Source: Acidobacteriaceae bacterium
GTDB taxonomy: Bacteria > Acidobacteriota > Terriglobia > Terriglobales > Acidobacteriaceae
DNA length: 7,181 nt
Direction of reading: 5' to 3'
Assembly: GCA_030040115.1 (NCBI GenBank)
Contig: JASHUH010000477.1
Location: 1 to 7,181 of the forward strand
Numbering within the stretch: position 1 is the stretch's first letter; every line of letters starts with the position of its first letter. The translations under genes and the position numbers were made by a program. The notes beneath the pieces are model-generated. The model did not search any database, was not told the DNA's origin, and was given only the letters and a program-made list of their open reading frames with translations. Positions 1-6,675 of the stretch are shown piece after piece.

Positions 1-1
1 T

Positions 2-1546
2 CCTGCGGGCGTCCTGGCGACGATCCTGTGCGCGGGCGGCTTTTTGATTCACGATAATGTGGCGCGCGCGGCGATGAGCGGCGCGGAGCCGGTGATCGGG
101 GCCGCAGCGCCGTTGCCGGAGAGCAGCGTTTCGCCGCTGGTGGCGCTCAACAACGCAGTCGAGGCTGTGGCGCAGCGCGTGACGCCGGCGGTGGTGAATG
201 TTTCGGTCACGTCACGGGTTACGCAGGACGACACATCGGAGGAGGGGGGCAGCCAAGGCTCTGGCGGCCTTTCGCCCCAGGATTTGCCGCCTGGGTTCCG
301 GCAGTTTTTCTTTGGCCAAGGGGGCGGCATGCAAAACATGAAGCCTCAGCCGCAGATTGAACACGGCATCGGCAGCGGGGTGATTGTTTCGCCGGACGGT
401 TACATTGTGACCAACGATCACGTGGTGGACGGGGCCACGCAGATCCGGGTGACGCTCGACGACCGGCGCGTGTTTCCCGCCAAACTTGTGGGCGTGGACA
501 AGCTCAACGACCTAGCGGTGATCAAGATCGACGCGCACAATCTGCACAGCATTGCGTGGGGCAATTCAACCCAGGTGAAGCCGGGCGAAACGGTGCTGGC
601 GTTTGGAAGTCCCTTCGGGTATTTCCAATTCTCGGTCACGCGCGGCATCGTGAGCGCGGTTGACCGGCCGAACCCGTATTCGGACGATCCGCGCAAACCA
701 GGCGACTTCATCCAGACCGACGCGGCGATCAACCCGGGTAACTCCGGCGGGCCGCTGGTGAACGCCTATGGACAACTGGTGGGCATCGACACCTTCATCA
801 TTTCGGACAGCGGCTCGTTTGCGGGCGCGGGATTCGCGATTCCCTCGCAGATCGTAAAAGCCTCGGCGGAAGAAATCATCAAGGACGGAAAGGTAAGCCA
901 CGGCTACCTGGGCATCGGCATGAACGACGTGACGCCGGATAACTCGAGCTTCTTCAACCTGCCCGACGCCAGCGGCGCGATTGTCAGCCAGGTGACGCCG
1001 GACTCGCCTGCCAGCCGCGCCGGACTGGAACGCGGGGATGTGCTGCGCGAATTGAACGGCAAGAAGATCGCGAACGCCAGCGCGCTGCAGGTTGCGGTGA
1101 GCGAAATGACGCCGGGCACGCCAATTGAGCTGGGGATTTTGCGCAACGGCAAGTCTGAGACGCTCAAAGCCACGGTAGGCGAGTATCACCAGAGCGGGAC
1201 CCAGGAGGCGGAGAACGGCGCAGCCGGCGCGGGCCGTGGCAAGCTGGGCCTGGCGGTCGATAATTTAACGCCGGACGTGCGCCAGCAATACAACGTGCCG
1301 CAACAGGTGCACGGAGCCGCGATTCAGAGCGTGCAACCGGGCAGCCCGGCGGATAATGCAGGGCTGGCGCCGGGCGACGTGATTCTGGAAGTGAACCGGC
1401 ATCCGGTCCAGGACGCGGAAAACTTCGTGAACCAGGTTCACTCGACCCCGGCGGGCAGGGACATTCTGTTGTTGGTATGGTCGAACGGGGGAACGAGCTA
1501 CCGCGTCGTGCATCCGGATGTGAGCCCACAGCAGAACGGGATGTAA
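2..1546 (+). CDS. htrA: Do/HtrA-family periplasmic serine protease, two PDZ domains (5' partial)
   Basis: ATP-independent serine endoprotease/chaperone of the DegP/DegQ type, which handles misfolded proteins in the periplasm. The frame is open to the window edge. The codons before the TTG at 44 encode a hydrophobic stretch (AGVLATILCAGGFLI) that looks like the core of a signal peptide or anchor, so the real start lies upstream and TTG-44 is internal. Counting that TTG codon as residue 1, the catalytic triad is H126 (TNDHVVDG), D156 (LNDLAVI) and S234 (NPGNSGGPL), with DegP-like spacing. A Gly-rich LA-like loop containing FRQFF lies near residues 66-100. PDZ1 spans about 286-378 (carboxylate-binding loop YLGI) and PDZ2 about 399-492 (KLGL). 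Two PDZ domains match DegP/DegQ/MucD architecture and exclude single-PDZ DegS. The family is certain; which paralogue it is cannot be told. The next gene converges on it, and I see no clear terminator of its own. Confidence 0.95.
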   Translation, partial: PAGVLATILCAGGFLIHDNVARAAMSGAEPVIGAAAPLPESSVSPLVALNNAVEAVAQRVTPAVVNVSVTSRVTQDDTSEEGGSQGSGGLSPQDLPPGFRQFFFGQGGGMQNMKPQPQIEHGIGSGVIVSPDGYIVTNDHVVDGATQIRVTLDDRRVFPAKLVGVDKLNDLAVIKIDAHNLHSIAWGNSTQVKPGETVLAFGSPFGYFQFSVTRGIVSAVDRPNPYSDDPRKPGDFIQTDAAINPGNSGGPLVNAYGQLVGIDTFIISDSGSFAGAGFAIPSQIVKASAEEIIKDGKVSHGYLGIGMNDVTPDNSSFFNLPDASGAIVSQVTPDSPASRAGLERGDVLRELNGKKIANASALQVAVSEMTPGTPIELGILRNGKSETLKATVGEYHQSGTQEAENGAAGAGRGKLGLAVDNLTPDVRQQYNVPQQVHGAAIQSVQPGSPADNAGLAPGDVILEVNRHPVQDAENFVNQVHSTPAGRDILLLVWSNGGTSYRVVHPDVSPQQNGM

Positions 1547-1587
1547 GCGCCGGCCAGGAAGCTTGTACACTGGCTTGGGAAGCGAAC

Positions 1588-1625
1588 AAAAAAGCGGGTG
1601 AACGGCGCCCTCGGCCGCCCACCCG
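1588..1625 (-). terminator. Intrinsic terminator of the S8 peptidase transcript
   Basis: Read on the minus strand, CGGGTG (1625-1620) pairs with CACCCG (1600-1595). An inner 4-bp stem, GGCG/CGCC (1619-1616 with 1607-1604), sits inside it, with a 3-nt bulge. The hairpin is followed at once by CTTTTTTG, a six-T tract at 1593-1588. A GC-rich stem plus U-tract is the classic rho-independent form. It lies about 160-195 bases beyond the stop codon of the minus-strand peptidase, which would give that mRNA a long 3' UTR. On the plus strand the T-tract is absent, so it should not terminate the HtrA transcript efficiently. Confidence 0.6.
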
Positions 1626-1711
1626 GAATGAAAACCGCTTATGGAATCCCGGAAGGCATGGACTCGGTTCCTCCAGTTCCGTCTGGACACCTTCCGGATT
1701 CGTCCTGTCAG

Positions 1712-1738
1712 GCCGCGGTTGTGGTCGGCAACCGCGGC
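1712..1738. terminator. Perfect 10-bp hairpin between convergent genes, possible terminator
   Basis: GCCGCGGTTG (1712-1721) and CAACCGCGGC (1729-1738) form a perfect 10-bp inverted repeat around a 7-nt loop. It lies 46 bases beyond the stop of the minus-strand peptidase and 166 bases beyond the HtrA stop. Neither side has a good T-tract (the plus side has only ATTTACTTCT). It may be a weak bidirectional terminator, an mRNA 3'-end protecting stem, or a protein-binding palindrome. The structure is plain; the role is inferred from position. Confidence 0.4.
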
Positions 1739-1783
1739 GGATTTACTTCTGTCCCTGGATGAACTCCTATTCCTGCCGGCCTG

Positions 1784-3592
1784 CTACTTGCGCTGGTACC
1801 GAAGCGGCACATCGGCAGAGGTTGTAGAGCTGCCCCAGAGCACGCTGGAACCCCAAAGGACGCTGGAGCCCCAGAGCACGCTTTCGGCATTGTCCGTGCT
1901 TGAACCCCAGAGCACGCTTTCGCCTTCAAGCGTGCTGGAACACCAGAGCACCTCCTCGCCGTTGAGGTTGTCGCCGAGCATAGCCGCGTCGCTCCAGATG
2001 GCCGACGAGCCCCACATCGCCGAAGAACCCCACATCGCTGAAGAACTCCAGAGCACCGGTTGCCCGGTCACCGGCGTGCCGTTGATCATGGTCACTTCGC
2101 CATTGGCATTGACGGCGGCGAAAGGCGACATTGCGCTATAGCCGGTCGGCGGAGGTGTCGTGGCCAGGTTCAGAGCGGCGTCGATGTCCAGGTAGCCGGA
2201 GCCGACGGTGAAAATGTCAGCCTCCTCCTGGAAGGTTTGGCCGGTGGTTGGATCGGTGACCGTGGCGCTCTGGACAAGGTTTTTGAAGGAAGAAGCCATG
2301 AGAATCGCTTTCACCTGATCGGGGGTGAGAGAGGGATTCTCCTGGAGCAACAACGCCGTCGCGCCGCTGACCATGGGCGCGGCCATGCTGGTTCCGCTGA
2401 GGATAAAGTACTCGCCGGAGAGAGCGCTGCTGCCATTGTTCTGGTACACCGAATAAGGAACCTCATTGGTGGGATACTCCTGATTCAGCGTTTCCGACGG
2501 AGTATAGAGAGAGATGATCATATTGCCGGGCGCCACCAGATCGGGTTTGATGACCTGATCCCAGAGCGAGGGGCCCTTGGAGCTGTAGCTGGCGGGAATA
2601 TCGTCGGTGCGATCCGGCGTGCCCAGGGTGTTCATGGCCCCCACCGTGATCACGTAGGGATCGTTGCCCGGCGAAGTGATGGTGCCGTAGCCGTTGGTGC
2701 CTAACGTGTCGTCGCGGCCGAAGTTGCCTGCCGAAATCACCACCGCAATGCCTGCCTGCCATGCCTGCTCGACGGCCTGGCACAGCGGGTCCTGGGTGTA
2801 GCTTTCGTACACGCCGCTTCCCAGCGACATATTGATGACGCGGATGTTGTAGGTGTTCTGCAACTGAATGGCGGTTTGGATGGCGTCGATGACGGCGCTA
2901 TCGCTCCCGTTGCCATTAACGTCCAGGACGCGAAGATCGATGAGGTTAGCGCCCGGGGCGATGCCTTGGAACGTGTAGGAGTCGCCCGGCCCTGTGGACA
3001 TGCTCCCATTGCCGGAAATGATGCCGCTGACGTGCGTGCCGTGTCCGTACCCGTCGGCAGCGCTGCCCGAGCCGGTGAAGTCCTGGGCGTACACTACATT
3101 GCCGCTGGTCAGGTCGGCGACGTTGGCGATGCCGCTATCAATGATGGCGACGCCGATGCCCGCGCCGTTGAGGCCTTGCGACCAGCCCGCGGACGAGTTA
3201 ATGGTTTCGTTATGGTAGTCAAGCGCGGCGGGCACGCCGAAGGCGGTGTTCGCGGCTCCCTTGACCGGACGGTCGGGTGTGATGTACGTGACAGCGGGAT
3301 CGGAAGCCAGATCCTCGAGTTCGGAACCCGGCATGGTGTAGGCTCCGCTCCGGATCAAGCCCAGTTGACGATTGATGGCGCCGCCGCGGCTGAGCACTTT
3401 CTGGTGCATGGCCGGGGACAGCGCCTGATTGAATTGGACAATGACTTTGACCGCGGACAAGTTCTCCTTCGCCGCGAGATCGTTCGAGATCTTCGGCGAG
3501 TGAGCGAAGCATAAGCTTGCGCCCGCGATCAGCGCGCACACGGCGAGGGCCTTTCTTCCCCACATGGCGCTCCGCGTTGGTTTGAGTTTCAT
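1784..3592 (-). CDS. Secreted subtilisin-family (S8) serine peptidase with C-terminal WGSS hexapeptide repeats
   Basis: Extracellular subtilase of 602 residues. The start at 3592 is chosen because GGAAGGAG lies 8 bases upstream and a signal peptide begins there; the longer reading from 3679 adds 29 residues with no such support. Residues 1-30 are a signal peptide (basic MKLKPTR, hydrophobic AVCALIAGAS, probable cleavage after CFA). An inhibitor-I9-type propeptide (VKVIVQF ... AVTYITPD) covers about 46-113. The catalytic domain spans about 142-477: D152 (IIDSGI), H187 (GHGTHVSG), oxyanion N290 (SAGNFG), S402 (GTSMAAP). All are intact, so it should be an active, self-processing protease. A linker leads to a Trp-rich repeat tail, residues 513-589, then a short VPLRYQRK end. 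Past the signal peptide only two cysteines occur, C271 in the catalytic domain and C551 in the tail. Substrate unknown. The family call is secure; the function of the tail is not known to me. Confidence 0.95.
   Translation of the reverse strand: MKLKPTRSAMWGRKALAVCALIAGASLCFAHSPKISNDLAAKENLSAVKVIVQFNQALSPAMHQKVLSRGGAINRQLGLIRSGAYTMPGSELEDLASDPAVTYITPDRPVKGAANTAFGVPAALDYHNETINSSAGWSQGLNGAGIGVAIIDSGIANVADLTSGNVVYAQDFTGSGSAADGYGHGTHVSGIISGNGSMSTGPGDSYTFQGIAPGANLIDLRVLDVNGNGSDSAVIDAIQTAIQLQNTYNIRVINMSLGSGVYESYTQDPLCQAVEQAWQAGIAVVISAGNFGRDDTLGTNGYGTITSPGNDPYVITVGAMNTLGTPDRTDDIPASYSSKGPSLWDQVIKPDLVAPGNMIISLYTPSETLNQEYPTNEVPYSVYQNNGSSALSGEYFILSGTSMAAPMVSGATALLLQENPSLTPDQVKAILMASSFKNLVQSATVTDPTTGQTFQEEADIFTVGSGYLDIDAALNLATTPPPTGYSAMSPFAAVNANGEVTMINGTPVTGQPVLWSSSAMWGSSAMWGSSAIWSDAAMLGDNLNGEEVLWCSSTLEGESVLWGSSTDNAESVLWGSSVLWGSSVLWGSSTTSADVPLRYQRK
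1826..2056 (-). repeat. Hexapeptide (VLWGSS/AMWGSS) tandem repeat in the subtilase C-terminus
   Basis: Nine Trp-containing units of the form [VA]-[LMI]-W-x-[SD]-[SA] occur in 77 residues: VLWSSS, AMWGSS twice, AIWSDA, VLWCSS, and VLWGSS four times. AMLGDN is a decayed tenth unit with Leu for Trp. Non-Trp segments TLEGES and TDNAES are also six residues long, so the 18-nt register holds except for one five-residue break (LNGEE). At DNA level, CCCCAGAGCACGCT (plus strand) recurs at 1833, 1869 and 1905, exactly 36 nt apart, while other units differ by synonymous or near-synonymous changes. This suggests old duplications kept by selection on protein sequence. Confidence 0.9.
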
Positions 3593-3600
3593 TCCCGATT

Positions 3601-3608
3601 CTCCTTCC
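3601..3608 (-). promoter_or_regulatory. Ribosome binding site of the S8 peptidase gene
   Basis: On the minus strand GGAAGGAG ends 8 bases before the ATG at 3592-3590, a near-ideal Shine-Dalgarno with ideal spacing. It decides the start in favour of 3592 over the upstream in-frame ATG at 3679, which would place the signal peptide 29 residues inside the protein. Confidence 0.8.
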
Positions 3609-3701
3609 GCTTTTATTGCTGCTTCAGGAACAAGGTCTCCGATGGGTTGCAACAAGCCCGGACGAGCGAGTGCGAACATCCGAGTTTTCTAATGCCGCGT
3701 C

Positions 3702-3805
3702 CCGGAGGGGGTCCGGAGCAGCGTCGAGTGTGCGGTCTATCGGGTTAGGGGATAGAGCGCACGGCGAAGACGCAGGAGGCGGTTCGATGAGAGCCTTCTC
3801 CTGCG
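3702..3805. other. Three successive hairpins, possible structured leader or small RNA
   Basis: Three inverted repeats sit in 104 bases. The first is CCGGA/TCCGG (3702-3716, 5-nt loop). The second pairs GTGCG-g-TCTATC (3730-3741) with GATAGA-g-CGCAC (3751-3762): 11 bp with one internal G/G mismatch and a 9-nt loop. The third pairs CGCAGGAG (3771-3778) with CTCCTGCG (3798-3805): 8 perfect bp around 19 nt. No T-tract follows any of them on either strand, so simple terminators are unlikely. On the minus strand they would lie 110-213 bases upstream of the S8 peptidase start, a possible 5' leader. The strand and whether it is transcribed are unknown. Confidence 0.4.
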
Positions 3806-3929
3806 ACTGTTGGCAGCATCGGCGTGGGCTTAGAAAGCTTTAAGTGCGCGAGTAACCGAAAAGTGGTGACGAAGGTCGAAATTTGGTCCGATGGGGCCGC
3901 CAAAAGCCGAAAACCTGACCGGTGGGAGG

Positions 3930-3965
3930 GAGAGCGTACAACTTTGGTTTTTTCCGGGGTGGCGA
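3930..3965. repeat. Imperfect direct repeat, copy 1 (GCGTACAACTTT...GGTGGCGA)
   Basis: GAGAGCGTACAACTTTGGTTT is followed after a short T/C/G spacer by GGTGGCGA. A second copy starts at 4039. The two share GCGTACAACTTT exactly and end in the same GGTGGCGA; copy 1 is about 7 bases longer in the middle. The copies fall in different reading frames relative to each other (core distance 110 bases), which argues against a coding repeat. Possible operator or promoter element. Confidence 0.5.
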
Positions 3966-4038
3966 CTGGGGACGCGGACGAGGATGAGCGAAGCGGAGCC
4001 TGCGGCAGCGTCGAGATCGGGGCGGCGAGGTTTGCGCC

Positions 4039-4068
4039 GAGAGGCGTACAACTTTCGTTTGGTGGCGA
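4039..4068. repeat. Imperfect direct repeat, copy 2, with a partial third copy at 4080-4093
   Basis: GAGAGGCGTACAACTTTCGTTT is followed directly by GGTGGCGA. The core TACAACTTTCGTTT (4047-4060) lies 110 bases after the copy-1 core. A third, looser match TACATCTTTGGTTT (4080-4093) lies 33 bases further on, ending about 95 bases before the start of the c-di-GMP enzyme. All three have the same orientation. Confidence 0.5.
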
Positions 4069-4173
4069 GGGAACGCCGCTACATCTTTGGTTTCTAAAGT
4101 GGCCATAGTTCTGCGCCGATGGACGCGTTGACCGTGTTCTGCGTTCCAGCGGCAAAGCAAGGCGATGGAGAAC

Positions 4174-4180
4174 AAGGGAG
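4174..4180 (+). promoter_or_regulatory. Ribosome binding site favouring the GTG start at 4189
   Basis: AAGGGAG ends 8 bases before GTG-4189, a good Shine-Dalgarno at good spacing. The upstream in-frame ATG at 4165 has only AAGG two bases away, too close to work well. Translation from GTG also puts the first membrane helix right at the N-terminus (NPSTPMRAILFVVL). The ATG start cannot be excluded. Confidence 0.55.
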
Positions 4181-4188
4181 TCAGGCCG

Positions 4189-6675
4189 GTGAATCCTTCG
4201 ACGCCAATGCGAGCGATCCTATTTGTCGTGCTCACGGCGGCGTGCGGGGCCAGCGTGCTGCTCACGGCGTTTTGGCACTGGAACTCCAGCGATCCACTGC
4301 GGTTCTTCTGCTATCTGGCCATTGCGATGCTGGCGGCGGCCATGCGGGTGAAGCTGCCGGGCATGGACAGCACCATGTCGGTGCATTTTTTGTTTGTGCT
4401 GCTGGGGATCCTGGAACTTTCGCTGCCGGAGACGCTGGCCATCGGGTGCGCCGCGGCGCTGGTGCAGAGCCTGTGGAAGACCAAGCGAAGGCCGGAGGCG
4501 ATCAAGGTGGTGTTCAACGTGATCAGCATGAGCGCCAACGCCATCTGCATCACGTATTATGCGTACCGGCTGTCTCTCGGCTTCTTGAAAAATGGGGCGC
4601 CGTTGCTCCTGGTGGTGGCGGCCTTCACTTATTTTGTGGCCAATACGGCTCCGGTCGCGGTGGTGATTGCATTGAGCGAAAACCGCCCCCTGCGCTCCAT
4701 CTGGTCGGAGACCTACTTCTGGTCCCTTCCGTATTACCTGGTGGGAGCGGCGATCGTGTACCTGATCAGCATCGCCAACCAGTACATGGGCTGGGAAAGC
4801 GCGCTGCTGATCATGCCCGTGATGTATGGGATCTACCGCTCCTATCTGATGTATCTGGGCCGGCTGGAGGAAGAAAAGCGCCGCGTCGAGATCGAAGCCA
4901 GGCAGGTGGAGACCGAGAAGCGGCACGTGGAGCAGGTGTGCGCGCTGCATTTGCGGACGATCGAAGGCCTGGCGCTGGCCATCGACGCCAAAGACCACAC
5001 CACGCACCAGCACCTGAACCGGGTGCGGACGTACGCAGTGGAGATCGCCAAGGACCTGCAACTGAGCGAGGAAGAGATCGACGCTTTGCGGGCCGCGGCC
5101 TTGCTGCATGACATCGGCAAGCTGGCGGTTCCCGACCATATCATCAACAAACCTGGGCGGCTGACCCCGGCCGAATTCGAAAAGATGAAGATTCATCCCA
5201 TTGTGGGCGCGGAGATTCTGGAAAGGGTGGCTTTTCCGTATCCCGTGGCTCCGATTGTGCGCGCGCATCACGAGAAATGGGACGGCAGCGGCTACCCCGA
5301 CGGCCTTAAAGGAGAAGAGATCCCCATTGGCGCGCGCATTCTGGCGACGGTGGATTGCCTGGATGCGCTGTCGTCGGACCGGCAATACCGGAAGGCATTG
5401 CCCTTGGATGAGGCGATGAAGCAGGTGGCCGCGCAAGCCGGGATGGCGTTCGATCCCAGGGTGGTGGAGATTCTCGCGCGCCGTTACCGGGAACTGGAGA
5501 GCGTGGCCATTCATGGATTGGAGGAGGCGAGCATCGATTCGCTGAGCTTCAGTTACGCGGTGGAGCGGGGAGAGCGGCCGGCGACCGGCTTCGAGCACGA
5601 TGCATCCCATTCCGGGAGCCAGAGCGATTTTCTGTCCTCGATCGCCTCGGCGCGGCAGGAGGCGCCCACGCTTTTCGAGCTGAGCCAGGATCTGGGCAAC
5701 TCCCTGAGCCTGGATGAGACGCTTTCACTGGTGGCCATGCGGCTGCGCCGGTTGGTTCCCTACGATTCCATTGTGGCCTATGTTCGGAAGGGCGATCTGC
5801 TGGTTCCTGAGTTTGTGAGCGGCGACAATTTTCGCATCTTCTCTTCGCTGAGCATTCCCGTGGGCACGGGCCTTTGCGGATGGGTGGCGCAGAACGCGCG
5901 CTCCATCATGAATGGGAACCCGGCCGTGGAAGCAGGGTTTGTCCATGACCCGAACAACGCCGGCGAGCCGCGTTCGGCGCTGGCGGTTCCCCTCGAAGGA
6001 GTTTCCGGGCTGGTGGGGGTGCTGGCGCTCTACCAGGCCAAGGCCGACGCCTTCACCAGCGACCACTTGCGCGTGCTGCAGGTGATTACCGCGAAGGTGG
6101 CGCTTTTTATTGACAACGCCTTGAAATACCGCGAAGCGGAGAGCTCGGCCACCATCGACTATCTGACCGGCATGGCCAACGCTCGCGCCCTCTCGATGTA
6201 TTTGGAGCAGGAGTTGGCGCGCTCAAAACGCGAGCAGACCGCCATGGCCGTGATGGTTTGCGATCTGAATGGATTTAAGGAAATCAACGACCGCTACGGG
6301 CATTTGGCCGGCGACAAAGTGCTGAAGATATTCGCCAACCTGATGCGGGAAACCTGCCGGGACAGCGACTACATGGCGCGGATGGGCGGCGACGAATTTG
6401 TAATCATCGCGCCCAACATGCCGCCGGAGTCAGTCGCGGAGCGAGCCATGATGCTGAGCGCGATGGCGCAAAAGGCGGGGCGCGCGGTGTGCGGGAAGGA
6501 TTTTCTCTCCCTGAGCCTGGGAGCGGCGTTTTACCCGCAGGATGGGCAGGAATCGGAACAATTGCTCGCCGAAGCGGATCGAAAGATGTATACGGCCAAA
6601 GAGCATCACTACGCCGGAAGCAAGCTGATGGCGCCTGAACTGGCCCGGATTTCGCAGTGGGCCACGGTCAATTGA
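4189..6675 (+). CDS. Membrane-anchored HD-GYP / GAF / GGDEF cyclic-di-GMP enzyme
   Basis: Predicted dual c-di-GMP enzyme of 828 residues from GTG-4189 (836 from ATG-4165). Residues 7-220 form about seven or eight hydrophobic helices, a MASE-like sensor region I cannot assign to a named type. A charged helix (225-250, EEEKRRVEIEARQ) acts as linker. HD-GYP phosphodiesterase domain, about 256-440: H275, H307-D308 with K311 (HDIGK), H336, H360-H361 and GYP 368-370 (HHEKWDGSGYP), D389; an Asp (D266) sits where some members have a metal-binding Glu. GAF domain, about 493-645. GGDEF cyclase domain, about 650-815: DYLTG, metal-binding D692 (CDLNGFKEIND), intact GGDEF 733-737, and an inhibitory site RDSD (724-727) exactly five residues before it. 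Both catalytic sites look functional, so it may make and break c-di-GMP, with the membrane and GAF parts setting the balance. Single-gene unit; ligand unknown. Confidence 0.93.
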   Translation: MNPSTPMRAILFVVLTAACGASVLLTAFWHWNSSDPLRFFCYLAIAMLAAAMRVKLPGMDSTMSVHFLFVLLGILELSLPETLAIGCAAALVQSLWKTKRRPEAIKVVFNVISMSANAICITYYAYRLSLGFLKNGAPLLLVVAAFTYFVANTAPVAVVIALSENRPLRSIWSETYFWSLPYYLVGAAIVYLISIANQYMGWESALLIMPVMYGIYRSYLMYLGRLEEEKRRVEIEARQVETEKRHVEQVCALHLRTIEGLALAIDAKDHTTHQHLNRVRTYAVEIAKDLQLSEEEIDALRAAALLHDIGKLAVPDHIINKPGRLTPAEFEKMKIHPIVGAEILERVAFPYPVAPIVRAHHEKWDGSGYPDGLKGEEIPIGARILATVDCLDALSSDRQYRKALPLDEAMKQVAAQAGMAFDPRVVEILARRYRELESVAIHGLEEASIDSLSFSYAVERGERPATGFEHDASHSGSQSDFLSSIASARQEAPTLFELSQDLGNSLSLDETLSLVAMRLRRLVPYDSIVAYVRKGDLLVPEFVSGDNFRIFSSLSIPVGTGLCGWVAQNARSIMNGNPAVEAGFVHDPNNAGEPRSALAVPLEGVSGLVGVLALYQAKADAFTSDHLRVLQVITAKVALFIDNALKYREAESSATIDYLTGMANARALSMYLEQELARSKREQTAMAVMVCDLNGFKEINDRYGHLAGDKVLKIFANLMRETCRDSDYMARMGGDEFVIIAPNMPPESVAERAMMLSAMAQKAGRAVCGKDFLSLSLGAAFYPQDGQESEQLLAEADRKMYTAKEHHYAGSKLMAPELARISQWATVN

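Larger units (their letters stand above)
3609..4173. other. Long divergent intergenic region without a convincing gene
   Basis: This stretch separates the divergently transcribed S8 peptidase and c-di-GMP enzyme genes, so it should hold both promoters. I could not find a -35/-10 pair good enough to call on either strand. The half nearer the peptidase (3702-3805) is rich in inverted repeats. The half nearer the c-di-GMP enzyme (3930-4093) holds imperfect direct repeats. Open frames here (for example 3824-4108 +) lack a ribosome binding site. Compared with a typical bacterial intergenic gap it is long, which fits 5' leaders, a small RNA, or a decayed gene. Confidence 0.6.

Noticed and set aside
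44..46. TTG as the start codon of the HtrA gene
   Set aside because: The same frame is open to the window edge and encodes a hydrophobic signal-like stretch, so the gene starts upstream and this codon is internal.
1826..2056. CRISPR-like or intergenic tandem repeat
   Set aside because: The 18/36-nt period matches codon register of the subtilase tail with synonymous variation and no unique spacers.
1641..2141. Plus-strand ORF rich in repeated Pro-Gln-Ser-Thr-Leu
   Set aside because: It is the antisense reading of the subtilase WGSS repeat; the repeat pattern is inherited from the real gene.
3593..3679. Longer N-terminus of the subtilase from the ATG at 3679
   Set aside because: It lacks a good ribosome site and would bury the signal peptide; the ATG at 3592 has GGAAGGAG at 8 bases.
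3781..3788. GGTTCGAT resembling a tRNA T-loop
   Set aside because: No acceptor stem, D-arm or anticodon arm can be built around it; it is the loop of the third hairpin.
3824..4108. Small plus-strand ORF of 94 codons in the intergenic region
   Set aside because: GTG start without a ribosome binding site, no recognisable domain beyond a short RNase H-like string, and the repeated DNA motif falls in different frames.
4128..4156. TTGACC as a -35 box for the c-di-GMP enzyme
   Set aside because: At 17 bases spacing the -10 would be GGCAAA, a poor match, and the start site would fall almost on the ribosome binding site.
4219..5610. 463-codon minus-strand ORF opposite the c-di-GMP enzyme
   Set aside because: Long antisense frames are common in GC-rich genes; it is His/Arg/Gln-rich without domains, whereas the plus strand has complete catalytic motifs.
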